In this document: piece by piece, positions 23,501 through 34,992 of the stretch | Numbering within the stretch: the first letter of the stretch is position 1 | Layout: every line of letters starts with the position of its first letter | Assembly: GCA_030998225.1 (NCBI GenBank) | Contig: JAPYXD010000704.1 | Coordinates: forward strand, 1,798,001-1,862,000 | Direction: 5' to 3' | Length of the DNA: 64,000 bases | From: Diplolepis rosae | Lineage: Eukaryota; Arthropoda; Insecta; Hymenoptera; Diplolepididae | Notes under the pieces: model-generated | What the model was told of the DNA's origin: nothing | Seen by the model: the letters and a program-made list of their open reading frames with translations, nothing else | Database searches by the model: none | Made by a program: the position numbers and the translations under genes

Positions 23501-24731
23501 TCGTTTCTGTAAATAAGGAAACATTTCACGTTATTAGAAACATTTTAAAATTCATCAAACTGCAATTTTTCAATTGGAAATTTTTTATTTTTTTTATAAT
23601 AAAAAAAAATTCGACTAATAATTTTCAATTGTTTAGTTCTATATTGCGGAAAATTGTAAAATTAACAATTTCACTTTTATAACAATTTTCAAAAAAAGAT
23701 AATGAAGTTTTATATGTTGAAAAACTTTTGATATTTTTATACGATTTTTTAGGTTAGACGCTCTTATCAACATTTTGTTTAAAGTTAATTAATGACTTTA
23801 TAAATCCATCCAATATTTTAATACAGTAAATAGACATTTTCATTTGAGAGCGAAAACAAATATGACGTCACGAAAACCTTCAAAGTCTTCGAGCAATTTT
23901 TACTTCAATTTTAATTGTAAGTGGTAAAGAGATTTCCCATACCTTTTTCTTCTTTCCTTTTGCGAAAAGTGCTCGAAACATTTGAATATATTCTGATACC
24001 CGCTTTAGCGTTTTTCTTAAATGAAAAGGCCTATAAAAAGTGATTTGTAGAGTCAAATCAAAATTTGAATCGGAAATACTTACTGACCACTTTTTTCTAG
24101 ATATAAATAAATGATCAATCCTTCAATTCCATTATTGATAAAAATCTGGTTTTTCATCTCTATAATGAAAGTAACTTTTTTTCTGTGCATCAGTAACTTT
24201 TTATGATTCAAATTTATTTATTATAATTTCGTTAAAAACAATTTTTCTGCTTACATTATCATTAATGTCTTATTTTAAGATTTTTAAAATATAAATTGAC
24301 ATTAGAATACAATATACATTTTTGTAAACATTTTTCTAGAAAGTAATTAAAATTAGTTCTATTTATGTTCTAAAGTGAATGTTAATATGATATAAGCTTA
24401 ATATTTTGCTTCCCAAGTATCATAATATTTGATGAATTGCTGTAATATATTATATGCATTTTCATGGTTATATTTTTGCTACATGCAAATTATTAATAAT
24501 CTACTTCGCTAATACTATATAACAGATCAATTATGGAAATTTAAAGCTATTATTGTTATCATTGCATATAATTATTAAAACGGTAGACGGAATCGCTTTT
24601 CTTGAATCGCTCATCAATATTGTTTATATCGTTCTGAGTTAATATATTGGACACCCTTAATTTTATTTGTGTATTATAGATACTAAACTATTATTCCTAA
24701 AATCTACAATAAAGACTTTCAAACTCCAGAA
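17566..24731. other. 7-kb AT-rich stretch, no gene recognised
   Basis: The DNA is AT-rich with short random frames. A slightly more GC-balanced patch at 19130-19860 and another at 22500-23200 contain frames of 76-106 residues without recognisable motifs; they might be untranslated or regulatory sequence. No transposase, RT or tRNA was seen. Confidence 0.4.
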
Positions 24732-25033
24732 CAGGGAGAAAAATATTTGTCTAAAATTACCAAACTATTTGGAAACGCATGATAAATTCATAAAGCGACG
24801 TACTTTTTTCTATTAATTCACATTTATTACGATTTTTATTAAAAAATACGTTAAATTACCATTAAAAATTTCTATCTAAATGGTAAAATAAATTGAATGT
24901 CTAAACAAATTTAGTGTATTCTAGAATAGAAATCCTAATAAATGTGAATTATTAAAGAAAAGTAGGTTGCTTTAGGAATTTATCATGCCTTTCCAAATAG
25001 TTTGGTAATTTTAGACAAACATTTTTTTTTGTG
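24732..25033. mobile_element. ~300-bp palindromic MITE-like repeat
   Basis: The sequence tttgtctaaaattaccaaac (about 24747) reappears inverted at about 25000, and aattcacatttatta (about 24816) at about 24940, giving an imperfect hairpin. The left end CAGGGAGAAAAATA resembles the CAC-N-GAGAAAAA termini elsewhere in the window. A target duplication is not clear. Confidence 0.6.
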
Positions 25034-26478
25034 CATATAATATAATATTGGCACCTCACGTTTTACTTTTCACGACTATAAGAAAGCAAACTACATGTGT
25101 TTTTATTGATTTTATAATTTAATCTGCATGTAATGGATATTTTTTGTATTTACATACTTTCATTTTTCACTTACAATTACATTTCATTCTTCTTTCCTCG
25201 AAAGGGAAATTTAAATTTCACAAATCAGTTTTTCCATAGAGAAGTTATAATCGAAAATGCTTCAAATATTAGTTTCCTTGGAATTAAAAATGATATTCTA
25301 CTAATTCATTACTTTAATTTCAACATTGTCAATGTTTTTAATCAGAGACTTACAAAAGTCTTCTGTTGCATTAAAAAATCGATGTCTTGGCACTTTATAG
25401 GAAACTTTAAATATAGATATCCCAGATAACATCGCATTGGTGGAAACTTACTTTGAAATGAGCAACTATTTATTGATACTGTTAATAAATTAAGCAGCTA
25501 TAATACATTCTGAATTACTTAGTCATTCCTTCCTAAACATAAGTGCAATGCTTATTTTCTGAGAGATTGAATGTCCTATTAATTCATTATAATAATATAT
25601 AAGTACGTATGAATAAGTTATTATAAATCTAAGACTTCGATATAGTAAATATATACTTATATACTTATATATATATATACATATTTGTTATCTGCGTATG
25701 ACTATCATATTTTAAAAATTTATCACATTCTATATTGACTATCGTGTTACGGGCGGAACTCGGATTTTCCGAGTGTTCGAAGAGTTCCAATTTCCAGTCT
25801 CGTTTTCCTCATTCTTTATAATATTCATTAAATTATTTCTATACCATAGATTATTGTATAAAGTCCTAGTTTCGCAAATGAATTCCGTGACCTGGCCCTG
25901 ACCCAGGCCACGGCAAAATTTCTACATGGGTCCTATAAATTACTTTTAAATAAATAATCCTTCCGCTCTATTGGTATTGAAAAATTTTCGAAGTATAATG
26001 TTTTCTTTCAATTTCAATTCACCGATTCCATACTGTTCAAAATACTTGTAATTCTAATAAAATATCTAAAAATCTGGAACTCATAAGTGTTTTAATAACA
26101 TTAAAATCTAAAAAATTTGTAAACTATTTCTAACTTTGGTATTTTTTTTCATCTGATCCATTTTATTATTTAGTTCAATTATTTCTTACACTAGTTTCAT
26201 TCAGTATGAATTCAAAGTAAAACATAATTTAAAATAAATTTTTAACAGGTGAATCAGGTGAAATATAGTTATTAATATTTTCTTAAATTCATAGTACTTT
26301 CAGAAGACTTTCTTTTTGGCCAGAATAAATGCCGAAGCATGTCTATTTCTTTGGCATGTTCTTATAATCTATGACTAGAACTTTCACTCGTTGCGAAAAA
26401 GTCTCAATAAGGAATTTTCGCGATTTTTATTAATTCGAGTAGCATTTTTTACTATTTATAGATTTTTTACTTTATTTC
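25034..26478. other. AT-rich, no gene recognised; 3' flank of Oli
   Basis: This is the region downstream of the Oli stop codon (minus strand), so its upper end should hold the 3' UTR. A GC-richer island at 25742-25930 has two small hairpins (ggaactcggattttccgagt; gtggcctgggtcagggccag on the complement), possibly a remnant of a repeat. No other gene was seen. Confidence 0.4.
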
Positions 26479-26708
26479 TTAAGGTGACTGGGCAACTTTG
26501 ATCTTAATATCATTTGGAGGATCTCCAGGAGCAATTGACTGAGCATGTGGAGACATGAGTCCTTGCATTTCTGGTACTCCTTGGAAAAGTTTTCCAGGGA
26601 ATCCCTGAAGTAGATCGTATGATACAGGCGTGGGTGGCAACGCTGTTGTGTGTGCATGAGGTGATTGAAGCACTGCAATTACTCTTCTTAGTTCTTCCAG
26701 TGCATTTC
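26479..26708 (-). CDS. Oli: Olig-family bHLH transcription factor, exon 4 (C-terminus)
   Basis: On the minus strand the exon follows a pyrimidine-rich ttttttctcag acceptor (AG at 26709-26710) and begins in phase 1. The last base of exon 3 (G) plus GA gives Gly, and the frame reads GNALEELRRVIAVLQ directly after the second helix of the bHLH domain, as in Olig/BHLHE22 proteins. The tail is Pro-, Gln- and His-rich (SPHAHTTALPPTPVSYD, LMSPHAQSIAPGDPP) and ends KIKVAQSP with TAA at 26481-26479. The tail is 76 codons with the stop. No known domain lies beyond the helix extension. The match of phase and protein sequence across a 9.4-kb intron makes this exon secure. Confidence 0.85.
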
Positions 26709-27660
26709 CTGAGAAAAAAGATAAAAGCTAAAATTAGAAAGACGTACCCATTACTTTAAATTAAATTTTCATTTACACGGAGAACCTTCATCAGAATAAG
26801 ACAACTTGAAAAAAAAGTCGATTTCATTTGATTTTAAGCACATGTATCACATTTATATGTATTATAACTTACCAAAATTTTTAAGTCTCTAACTCCATAC
26901 CGATAAGGAATGAAATATCGTTTTGAAAAATGTAAAATTAAATAATAGGTACTCTAATTTATTTCAAATAACTCAGGATATTTTGGGCAATGTTTCATGT
27001 GATTTACTGTTAGGTATAGACTTTTTATTTTCATTTAAAACTTATTTTCAAACACAAAAATTTTTCTTTGAGCGCTCTGGTGCAAGTTTCGGATTGGAGA
27101 AATTTCCACCGTTTCATTCCATCCTATTCCGAAATCTGTTTCTGAACCAATCCAACGCAATCCGAAGTCAGTAAAAAAAATCTCAGACCCAATCAATCTA
27201 TAAGTAAATTTTTTTTTCAAAATTCCAAAATATTTTATATTAATTCATTTTCGACTTTTATGAATTGTATTGCATACAATAGGGGTTTCTACACCCTGTG
27301 CCACATTAAAACCGGTTTGCAGCCCTCAGGTATTCAGCTGAAAACAGTCTGAACCTAGCCGTTTTCGAGGGAGGTTCGAAGGGATTTCGTGCTCCAAGAT
27401 ATTCGACTCACGCAAAGTGAAATATTTTCTGTTCCACGCTGCCGATTTCAAAACGTTTTAATGGAGGATAATGTTGAAGGTATGTAGATCACTTTTATAT
27501 AAAGAAATTGTTTGAAATTGAATTGTTCGAAACCTAACAAAAAGTATAAAAATAGTTATGATCGCAGGAGATCCCAGAATTTTGTACAGTATAGAGTGTT
27601 ACAAATGTTATTAAGATTTAAAAAATTTGAAATCTTTCTGTGGAAATAAAGAAGCTTTCG

Positions 27661-27730
27661 ACTGCGCTGGGATTCGAGCCCAGGTCTTTCAATTGCCGGT
27701 CGACTGCTCTAACCACTGAGCTACACAGGC
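27661..27730 (-). repeat. tRNA-like sequence (SINE head or tRNA pseudogene)
   Basis: The complement reads GCCTGTGTAGCTCAGTGG (D-arm with A-box), then GAGCAGTCGACCGGCAAT, then CCTGGGCTCGAATCCCAG (T-arm with B-box). A five-pair acceptor stem CTGTG/CGCAG can form. The base before the presumed anticodon GGC is C, not the invariant U33, and no CCA or T-run terminator follows directly. It lies in intron 3 of Oli. It shares CGACCGGCAATYGAAAG with the two tRNA-like copies at 34.8 and 35.0 kb, which points to a repeat family and not to a working tRNA gene. Confidence 0.6.
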
Positions 27731-28093
27731 GTACGACATCTCCTCCACAGGAAGATCTCCTTATATCGCCTAGTGGCTCAGCCTTGCGGCTATAAATGAT
27801 TTCAAATTAATTAGTTGAGTTTGAAATTTCTGCTCTTCCCGCGGATAGTTCCGAGCAGATATTACACTAGCCCTTTCCCGGGGAGTATAAAAGAATTTTA
27901 TACCTGGTGGTGTTTTCGTAATGATTTACAATTGATGTAACAAGTGTTTAAAAGTGTGCAATAATTGATTTCATGCTTTACAAGTAGATTACAAATTTTT
28001 GTATTAAAACATTATTTTTGTAGTGAATGTTTATCATTTTTGTTTTATTCCAGGTTCACGTATTAATTTCACTAAGTAATTTGACTATTTTTT

Positions 28094-28360
28094 TTGAAAA
28101 CTCGAGTTGTGGGTCAAGATGGACAATTTAACGTTATTTTTTTTCAGAATTCTTACAAACTTGTTGGAGAATCAACTTCTGCTGCTACAGGGAGACCTGG
28201 TCATCCTCGAAAACCAAGTTTCGAGGAATTCAATAAACGTAAAAAGAAAATAATAGCTTCAGAGGTTATGGAAACGCGTTGCACGGAGGAATTAGCTTTG
28301 GCTACCAGAAGGAAACTTTCTTCTGAAGGAGCAAATGATGCTGCCATTATTATAATAGTA
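28094..28360 (+). pseudogene. Transib-like transposase relic, N-terminal segment
   Basis: This is the first of three pieces of a RAG1-related Transib transposase. It reads NSYKLVGESTSAATGRPGHP, then KPSFEEFNKRKKKIIASEVM, then CTEELALATRRKLSSEGAND and AAIII. This 'GRP-x-x-PRK...KRR-x-x-x...SSEEL-x-x-A...AA-x-II' layout is typical of Transib N-termini. A possible splice acceptor (tttttttcag) lies at about 28148, and an ATG-containing exon ending GAAG|GTATGT at 27462-27480 is a candidate 5' exon. The frame stops where a TA-target MITE enters at 28361. Confidence 0.7.
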
Positions 28361-28866
28361 TATTATGTGTCTAGGCGCATAATGGGGGTTATTATGCGAC
28401 GAGCGTCAATGCTCGCAGGAAATCGAAGCCGAGGCGCGATCAGTCCTCCGAACATTTTAAGCGAGTCTCTTAATTACTCGAATTGTGTGCATTGGCACAT
28501 ATTCTATTTTATGTGACTTCGGTGCATATACGAGTTTTTATGCGTACACTCGAATCTAATCTAGTATTGTAGTTGTTTGCGGCGTTAGTCATTACACTTG
28601 ATATTTCGCGTCTAGTACCAGCCATTTTGATTTTATCGATCTTGTGTAGTAGTAGCTTGTTGTAATAGAGCATGCGCAGTTCAAACAAAGCTAACGCTGT
28701 ATGAAGAAGAAGAAGAATAAGAAGAAGATTGCGCTCCGCTGTATGGTTATAGGGACATGCGCAGTTCAATTTATACATTACATTCCTCTGTATCGTAATA
28801 CACAAAATTAGGCTACTCTCAACTGTAGCATAAAAACGAGTTTACGCGCCGGAGGCACATAAAAGA
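28361..28866. mobile_element. 506-bp TA-target MITE, copy A (GCGC-rich family)
   Basis: The ends TATTATGTGTCTAGGCGC and inverse GGCGCGTAAAC...(complement of ...GCGCCGGAGGCACATAAAAGA) are flanked by TA at 28359-28360 and 28867-28868. It interrupts the Transib frame. Related copies are at 43334-43890 (inverse) and 45814-48077. The interior carries ATGCGCAGTTCAA twice, the words CCATTTTGATTTTATCGATC, and a gaagaagaagaataagaag tract. There is no coding frame. Confidence 0.8.
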
Positions 28867-29559
28867 TATTACAACGAAATCTCCTATATAAGAGCTGCAT
28901 ATAAATCGTCGATGGAACCACGGCCAACTGAAATGTCCGGAGATGAAGCACTGGTAGATTTTGTAGATACAAAATCAACAAAACAACAGTATAAAAACAT
29001 CAGAAGCTCTTTAAGGAAAAATACTATCATGTTTATCCGTCGTATGAAAGCGTTGTTACTGCTAAAAAACGTTGTTATCCCTCAGATATTACAGTAAATG
29101 AGATCTTAGCTAAAGTAAGATTACAGTCTTTATTGAATGATATTTGCGATAGAATTTTAAAAGTCCAGACAGGCGTGATTAACTGTTTGCACCCTGATGT
29201 ATCGAAAAATCTAAGATTAATTGGTAAATGGGGTTGTGGTGGAAGTTCCGGGCACAGAGAATGGAAACAAAAGTTCACGGATGAGGACAGTTCCAATGCT
29301 AGTGTATCCTTAACGTCTTTCGTTCCATTGCAAATTTTAGGGTCGGATAATTTAAACAAACAATTATTTATTTTGAAAAATCCCAGGCGTTCATCACCTC
29401 GTTATTGTCGCCCTATTGGAATTCAATTTTCCAAAGAAACTGTGTCATTGACGGGCCAAGAACAACAACACGTTGCTAATCAGATTGAGTTTCTTATCCC
29501 TTTTACGCTCATTATTGACGGGAAAGAAGTTACAGTTAAATTTGAACTTTTTTTTACTA
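28867..29559 (+). pseudogene. Transib-like transposase relic, middle segment, first catalytic Asp lost
   Basis: The piece restarts with ITTKSP, shifts frame by one to RAAYKSSMEPRPTEMSGDEA, then LVDFVDTKSTKQQYKNIRSS. After another one-base shift near 29024 it reads YPSYESVVTAKKRCYPSDIT, then INCLHPDVSKNLRLIGKWGC. The next codon (29238-29240) is GGT where Transib elements usually have GAT in 'GCDGSSGH', the equivalent of the first RAG1 active-site Asp. This copy reads CGGSSGH. The frame then runs to IEFLIPFTLIIDGKEVTVKF and stops at the CACTGAG element (29560). Confidence 0.72.
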
Positions 29560-30189
29560 CACTGAGAAAAAATAATATTCGAATCAAAGAATATTTCTTT
29601 GATTCAAATAAATGGTTGAGCTGGATGGTGACGAATAAATATTTTTTTAGATCAAAGAAATATTTTTATTGTCTTTAAAAAATGAATAATTAAAGCAAAA
29701 GAATGTTTTTCTAGTACTATTAAATATTCATTACATTGAATAAATATGTTATTAACATAGTGTAGCAATTATTTGATAAGAGAAGTGAATTCTTTGATGT
29801 AAAATGATGTGATGCATCTTCAAAGAAACAATACATTAATTCAAAAAAATTTGCATTGGTTCAAGTAAATTTGTTTTCCATTCCAATATCTGATTCCTTG
29901 TTTGTAATGAGCGAATTGTAAATTGAGAGAAATATTTCTTTGAAATGAGGAGATAATTTTTGGTAGGATTAAATAATTATTTGCTCCGAAGATGTGATTT
30001 ACTGTTTAAAATGGTCAAGTAGTAAAGTATATTGAGTAATAATGGATGCAAAGAACGATAATGTTGCCTATGGTAAGTTAGAGATTTGTGTCAAAAAGAT
30101 GTTACTGATATGAATAAACGTGTTTTGGAATTTAAGAAATATTTCTTAAATTTAAAGTAATATAAACTTCATGAATTGTAAGGAGTCAA

Positions 30190-30680
30190 GTATAAACGTT
30201 GTCATGGTTCTCTTAAATAACAAAAAAATTCTTACCTCGAACCTGCCATTTGTCATCCGATACATACATATATAAACATCATACAATTACATTCACACCA
30301 TTCAGTCGCAGCCAATCATATTTTCTATCACAAATACACTTAAATATACAACTTCGCAAATATAAACCTAATAACTAAAACTTATATATAGGACGATACG
30401 CTTTCGTCGAATCACGCACACGCTCGCTTACAATCCTGAGACGTAAAATTGGGAACTTTCTTATATAATGACTGCAAGAGTTATTCAGAGCTTGTGAGAG
30501 AAATGTGTCGTGACTAGAGCTTTTGAGCCTCACTCCAGTAAAAATAAATCAACTATTTTTATAAATTATTCATAAAATATTTTTTTAAATTATTATAATA
30601 ATGATTATTGATAAATATATAATATAATTATTAATTAATATTTAGTATACATTTTTATTATAACTATACGTATGAAGTTT
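30190..30680. repeat. dispersed repeat segment, inverse copy at 48.8-49.2 kb
   Basis: The strings gatacgctttcgtcgaatca, gaactttcttatataatgac and aaaataaatcaactattttt recur in inverse orientation at about 49020, 48960 and 48885. The two copies are clearly homologous over about 450 bp. No coding frame. It is probably part of a larger transposon not fully visible here. Confidence 0.75.
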
Positions 30681-30726
30681 AATGAAACTAAATTTTAAAA
30701 TATATATTCAAAAATTACATTAATAT

Positions 30727-31665
30727 TGTCACGTCCCGCGACTCTGCCGCCACAAGTAACAAGCAGATTAAGAAACCAATAAAGGGATCAAGACAGCATT
30801 ACAGCGAGTGTGATTTTATCGACGCAAGTTATAGATAAATCTACAGATCAATAGGATGATCAATATGAAATTACCATGTGTCGTTATAATACCCACACAT
30901 GATAACAAATCGACTGACCCAGAGAGAAAGTGAATGAAGCCCTACAATACCAACACACTACCGTCATAACATGCGACTTGTAATAGCATGTGACTTGTAA
31001 TAACATGCGACTGGTCATAGCATGTTACTCGTCATACTTAACCTTTCAAAGTTTTATAAAAAGCGAAAGTTCCAAGAGAGTCCAGTCCAGTACCATCATC
31101 TCTACACCGCGAGTTCAGTTAGTTAGTCAACGTCCGATTTCTACAATGTGACCAACGCGAGTCCAGTCCAGTGCCATCGAATCTATACCGCGAGTGCAAT
31201 CCAGTCAGTCCAGCTTCTCCAGATTTCTACCGCTACTCAACCCGAATTCTAACTCGGCGCTGAGTTCAACGACATTAGAAAGTGAAGGGGAATCGCCTTC
31301 CAAATTCTCTCGAAACTGGGATCGAAGAATCAACTAGATCAACTGTCTAGATTACGAAATTACTATACAGCAGCAACTATCTGAAGATTACAAGTTACAC
31401 TCAACTGACCACATTCGCTTACTGGACTCAATTGATCATCAATCAATTCAAACTCAGGATAACTAAAGGGGTATTTCTAATTACGATTCTATATTTACAT
31501 TTCCATGGTGCTTACCTGATATAATTTCAATTGTCATTAAATATATTTTATATACCTAACCCTTCTCAATCACTGACTATTCCTCATCCCATAGAGAGGA
31601 TCCTTCTGATCCTGACATAAAACGAGATCTTTTAAGAAGAGAAATGTTACGTTTCTGACGTAACA
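30727..31665. mobile_element. probable solo LTR (TGTCACGTCCC...GACGTAACA)
   Basis: It begins TGTCACGTCCCGCGACTC and ends CTGACGTAACA, with 4-bp direct repeats ATAT at 30723-30726 and 31666-31669. Inside, tataaaaagcgaaag at about 31055 would be an LTR TATA box, followed by a repetitive stretch of tccagtccagtaccatc and similar words (31079-31210). It is 939 bp with no gag or pol. Its start and 4-bp duplication match the larger LTR at 11788, so the two may be related Ty3/Gypsy-type LTRs. Confidence 0.6.
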
Positions 31666-33320
31666 ATATAAAAAAGAATCTTGTGTAAAAACATTTAAAT
31701 AGAAATTCTTTTATTTTCTGTGTTGTATAGTTTCAAAATATAAATTATACAATTGTGAATTCCAAATTATTATTGTTCCTAAGAAATTTATGTAAAATCT
31801 AAATCTTGTGTAGATTTTTGAGATTTTATGTTATAAATCTATCAAGACTTTTGCTGTTTGAATTTTTGTAAAATAAATTGAATTTAAAAAACCTAAGTGA
31901 AAAATAAAAAAAGTAATTATAATTGAATTAAGTTTTAAATGATATATTTGATATTGTGAATCAAAACGAATATTTCCTTTGAAGAGACTGATAAATCTTC
32001 AACCCTATGAAATATATTTCACATTTGAAAGTATGTATATGTATGTTTATAACAACTATGACAAACAGTTGAATAGAAAAAAATGGATACTACGGTGGGA
32101 CGAATATTTGTTTGGAATGATACATTTCAAGTTGATAATGGGAGCGAATGTTTTTTAGAACGGGAATGATAAATTTTCAATTCTATAGAAAATATGTTTC
32201 AAGTTTAAAAAACATGTAATCATAACAACTACGCCAAACTTTTAAATGGAATAAACAAATTTTATAAACGAATAATACCACAGTTTTTCCGAAAAAATAC
32301 TTCTTTCTTTGAAAAAATGGTTTGTTTGGTCTAAATTATTCCATATTCATAATGCAAGCGAATATTTTCTAGGAGGAATCCAATAAACATTTAATTATAT
32401 GAAATATGTTTTAAGTTTAAAAAATATGTTATCATAACAAATATGGCAAACCTTTAAATTAAATAAACAAATTTTTTAAACGAAAAATATCTACAGTTTT
32501 TTCAAATAAATATTTCTTTCTTTTAAAAAATTGGTTTTTTTGGTTTAAATTATTTTATATTGATAATGTAGGCGGATTTTTCCCAGGAGAAATCTAATAA
32601 AGATTTAATCCTACAAAATATGTTGAAAGTTCAAAAAGATTGACAATTGTAACAATGATGCCAAACATTTATATAAAAGAAATTATTTATTTTAACTGAA
32701 AGTACTTGCAGTCATTTCAACAAAATATTGTTTTGTTTGAAATAAATGTTCTTTTTTGAATGAATTCTTCCATTCTACTGTTCACAAAAACCATTTCTTT
32801 CAAGTAAAGAAATATATATTTATGTAAACACAATATTTTATTCATATAAAAAAACGCTACATTGATATACATTTATCAACTCTTTGAATCGAATAAATAT
32901 CTTCCTAAATTAATTAATGAATGCCTCAATTAAATAAATATTTCCTTGATTCAAGAAAACCTAAAGCTTGATTCATCCATGGATAAATTATTTGATTCAA
33001 ATGCGTCTTGTTGAATTCAAAAAATAGGACTTATTGAATCAAATAAATATTTCTTTGAGTGCGAAAACAAGATTCAAATAAACTAGGTACTTAGTTTCAA
33101 AGAAATGAATTGGTTGAGTTAATTCGCTCACATTCACAAGCAAAGAAATATTTCTTTGTATTAAAGAAATGCCTATCAAATAAATTATTTCTTTGAATCA
33201 AAGCACGCGTTTCATGCTTCTAAAAAATATTTAATTGAATTGGGTAACGAATTGTTTGATACAAAGAAATGGAATCAATTAAATACATTTCTTTGGATCT
33301 AAGAATCTTTTTTCTCAGTG

Positions 33321-34072
33321 TATAATTGACGGTAATGTTTACAACTCCGAGACAGACACAAAATCAACAATGCGTTGCGACATATGCAATTTCACATCAT
33401 CAAAATCTAATGACATAAACCTGATGAAAACCGTAGACGTACACAGAACTCGACCCAACCTTGGATTATCAACGTTGCATGCTTGGATCAATTGTTTTCA
33501 GTGCTTCTTGAGTATCGGCTACAAAATCGGTGTTCAGAAATGGCAAACTCGAAAAAGTGAAGAAAAATTAGTAATTACTGATCGAAAACGAAATATTCAA
33601 GCAGCATTCAAGAAAGAGATGCATCTCATTGTTGATAAACCGAAACAAGGGTTTGGTAACAGCAACGACGGAAACACTGCGAGACGTTTTTTCGAAAACA
33701 CTGCAGTTTCAGCCAAAATTTTTTGGTTTATATAAGGACATTTTGAAAAGATTCTACATAATATTGCATGTTCTTTCAAGTGGGTTTGCCGTAAATGTGA
33801 CTGCGTTGAAACAATATTATCTTGAAACCGCTGAAATTTTCGTAACTCTGTATTCTTGGTATTGCATATACCAACTACGGTTCACAAAATTTTGATTCAC
33901 GGTTCTTTGATAATTGAATGGTCCCAAATTTCTATTGGACAAATGTCGGAAGACGCACAAAAAGCCCGTGACAAAGACATTAAAAAATATCGCCAATTTT
34001 TTGCTCGAAAAAACTCTAGAACAGCGACCATGCAAGATATTTTCAATTGACTCCTCTTAACTTCAGATCCGT
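33321..34072 (+). pseudogene. Transib-like transposase relic, C-terminal segment, catalytic Glu replaced
   Basis: It continues as IIDGNVYNSETDTKSTMRCD with the Cys pair CDIC, then KPKQGFGNSNDGNTARRFFE, then VLSSGFAVNVTALKQYYLET with a frame shift near 33735. After another shift near 33870 it reads MPTTVHKILIHGS, then SIGQMSEDAQKARDKDIKKY and ARKNSRTATMQDIFN. A TGA at 34048-34050 (probably from CGA) follows, then LLLTSDPYISS. The Asp in IIDG is kept. The Glu that normally stands in 'AQEARNK', equivalent to the RAG1 catalytic Glu, is Lys here (codon AAA at 33961-33963). Confidence 0.75.
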
Positions 34073-34572
34073 ACATATCGAGCATGGGCAGTAGGGTAGG
34101 TCGAAAATATTAATATTTTGAAATTCAAAAATCAATGGGGCCTAAAAGTTTTTGTATGCTACAAGTAGCTTATCCTGAAAATTTGATTCCGGTAAAAAAA
34201 TAATTCAGTTATCGCAAGCATAGTCAAGTTTTAAACAGCGCAATATTTATTTTATACCTGATCCATTTATAAATTTGGATAATTCTTGTCTACTAGAATT
34301 TGTAGTCTATATTACTGGCAATATATCCTGTATGATAAAAATAAAGAATTAAATTTTAAAAACTACATAACTCCACTATAACTGACAAAAAGTGTCAAAA
34401 ATGGATGTTTTTCTTAATTTTAAACCTGCCTAAATTCTGCGAAAGCTTTTGACTGTTTTTTTTTTCTGTGACTTACTTCTCCGACAACTTTCTGCAAAGC
34501 AAAATATGTGATGAAATAGTAGAATTAGATTTTAATGAATTAAAATAGTGAAATTAGTACAAATCCATAATA

Positions 34573-34992
34573 AATATGATTGTATACAAATTTTTCTAAA
34601 TCATTTCAGTCGATTATGTCGATAATTAGAAGAGTGTATCATTCACCATGATAACCGAACTCTACCATATCGACCCTATCAACCTGTGATTTAGAATTAA
34701 CGTCATTTAAGACCAGATGGAATTTTGAATATATATTTGAACAATTTTTTCCGTGAAAAAAGGAACGCTTCCACTCCGCTGGGTATCGAGCCCAGGAACT
34801 TTCGATTGCCGGTCGAATGCTCTATCAATCTGAGCTACGGAGGTTCCACAAAACTTTTCTCACAGAATCTATTTACGCCAATTTGGCCACGGATATATCA
34901 TGAACTACATACAAATTTTTCTAAATCATTTCAATCGATTATGTCGATAATTAGAAGAGTGTATCATTCACCATGATAACCGAAGTCTACCA
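34573..34992. repeat. direct repeats of ~90 bp
   Basis: The sequence from tacaaatttttctaaatcat through gtatcattcaccatgataac occurs at 34578-34672 and again at 34907-34992 with only a few differences. The second copy forms the loop of the palindrome at 34741-35122, so the palindrome seems to have been built by duplication and inversion of local sequence. Confidence 0.8.

Larger units (their letters stand above)
29560..33320. mobile_element. 3.8-kb CACTGAGAAAAA-terminus element, TA target, inside Transib
   Basis: It starts CACTGAGAAAAAATAATA and ends TTTTTTCTCAGTG, with TA at 29558-29559 and 33321-33322. Removing it with one TA restores ACT ATA ATT GAC GGT (T-I-I-D-G) of the Transib frame. The end regions (29570-29680 and 32800-33310) are built from tttctttgattcaaat-like palindromic words shared with the MITE at 16773. 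The interior holds a solo LTR and a segment also found at 48.8 kb. No transposase was seen. Confidence 0.8.

Noticed and set aside
27661..27730. Functional tRNA gene
   Set aside because: C in place of the invariant U before the anticodon, a weak acceptor stem, and kinship with the repeat copies at 34.8-35.1 kb.
28094..34072. Intact domesticated Transib/RAG1-like gene
   Set aside because: Two insertions, several frameshifts, a nonsense codon and loss of two catalytic positions show decay, not domestication.
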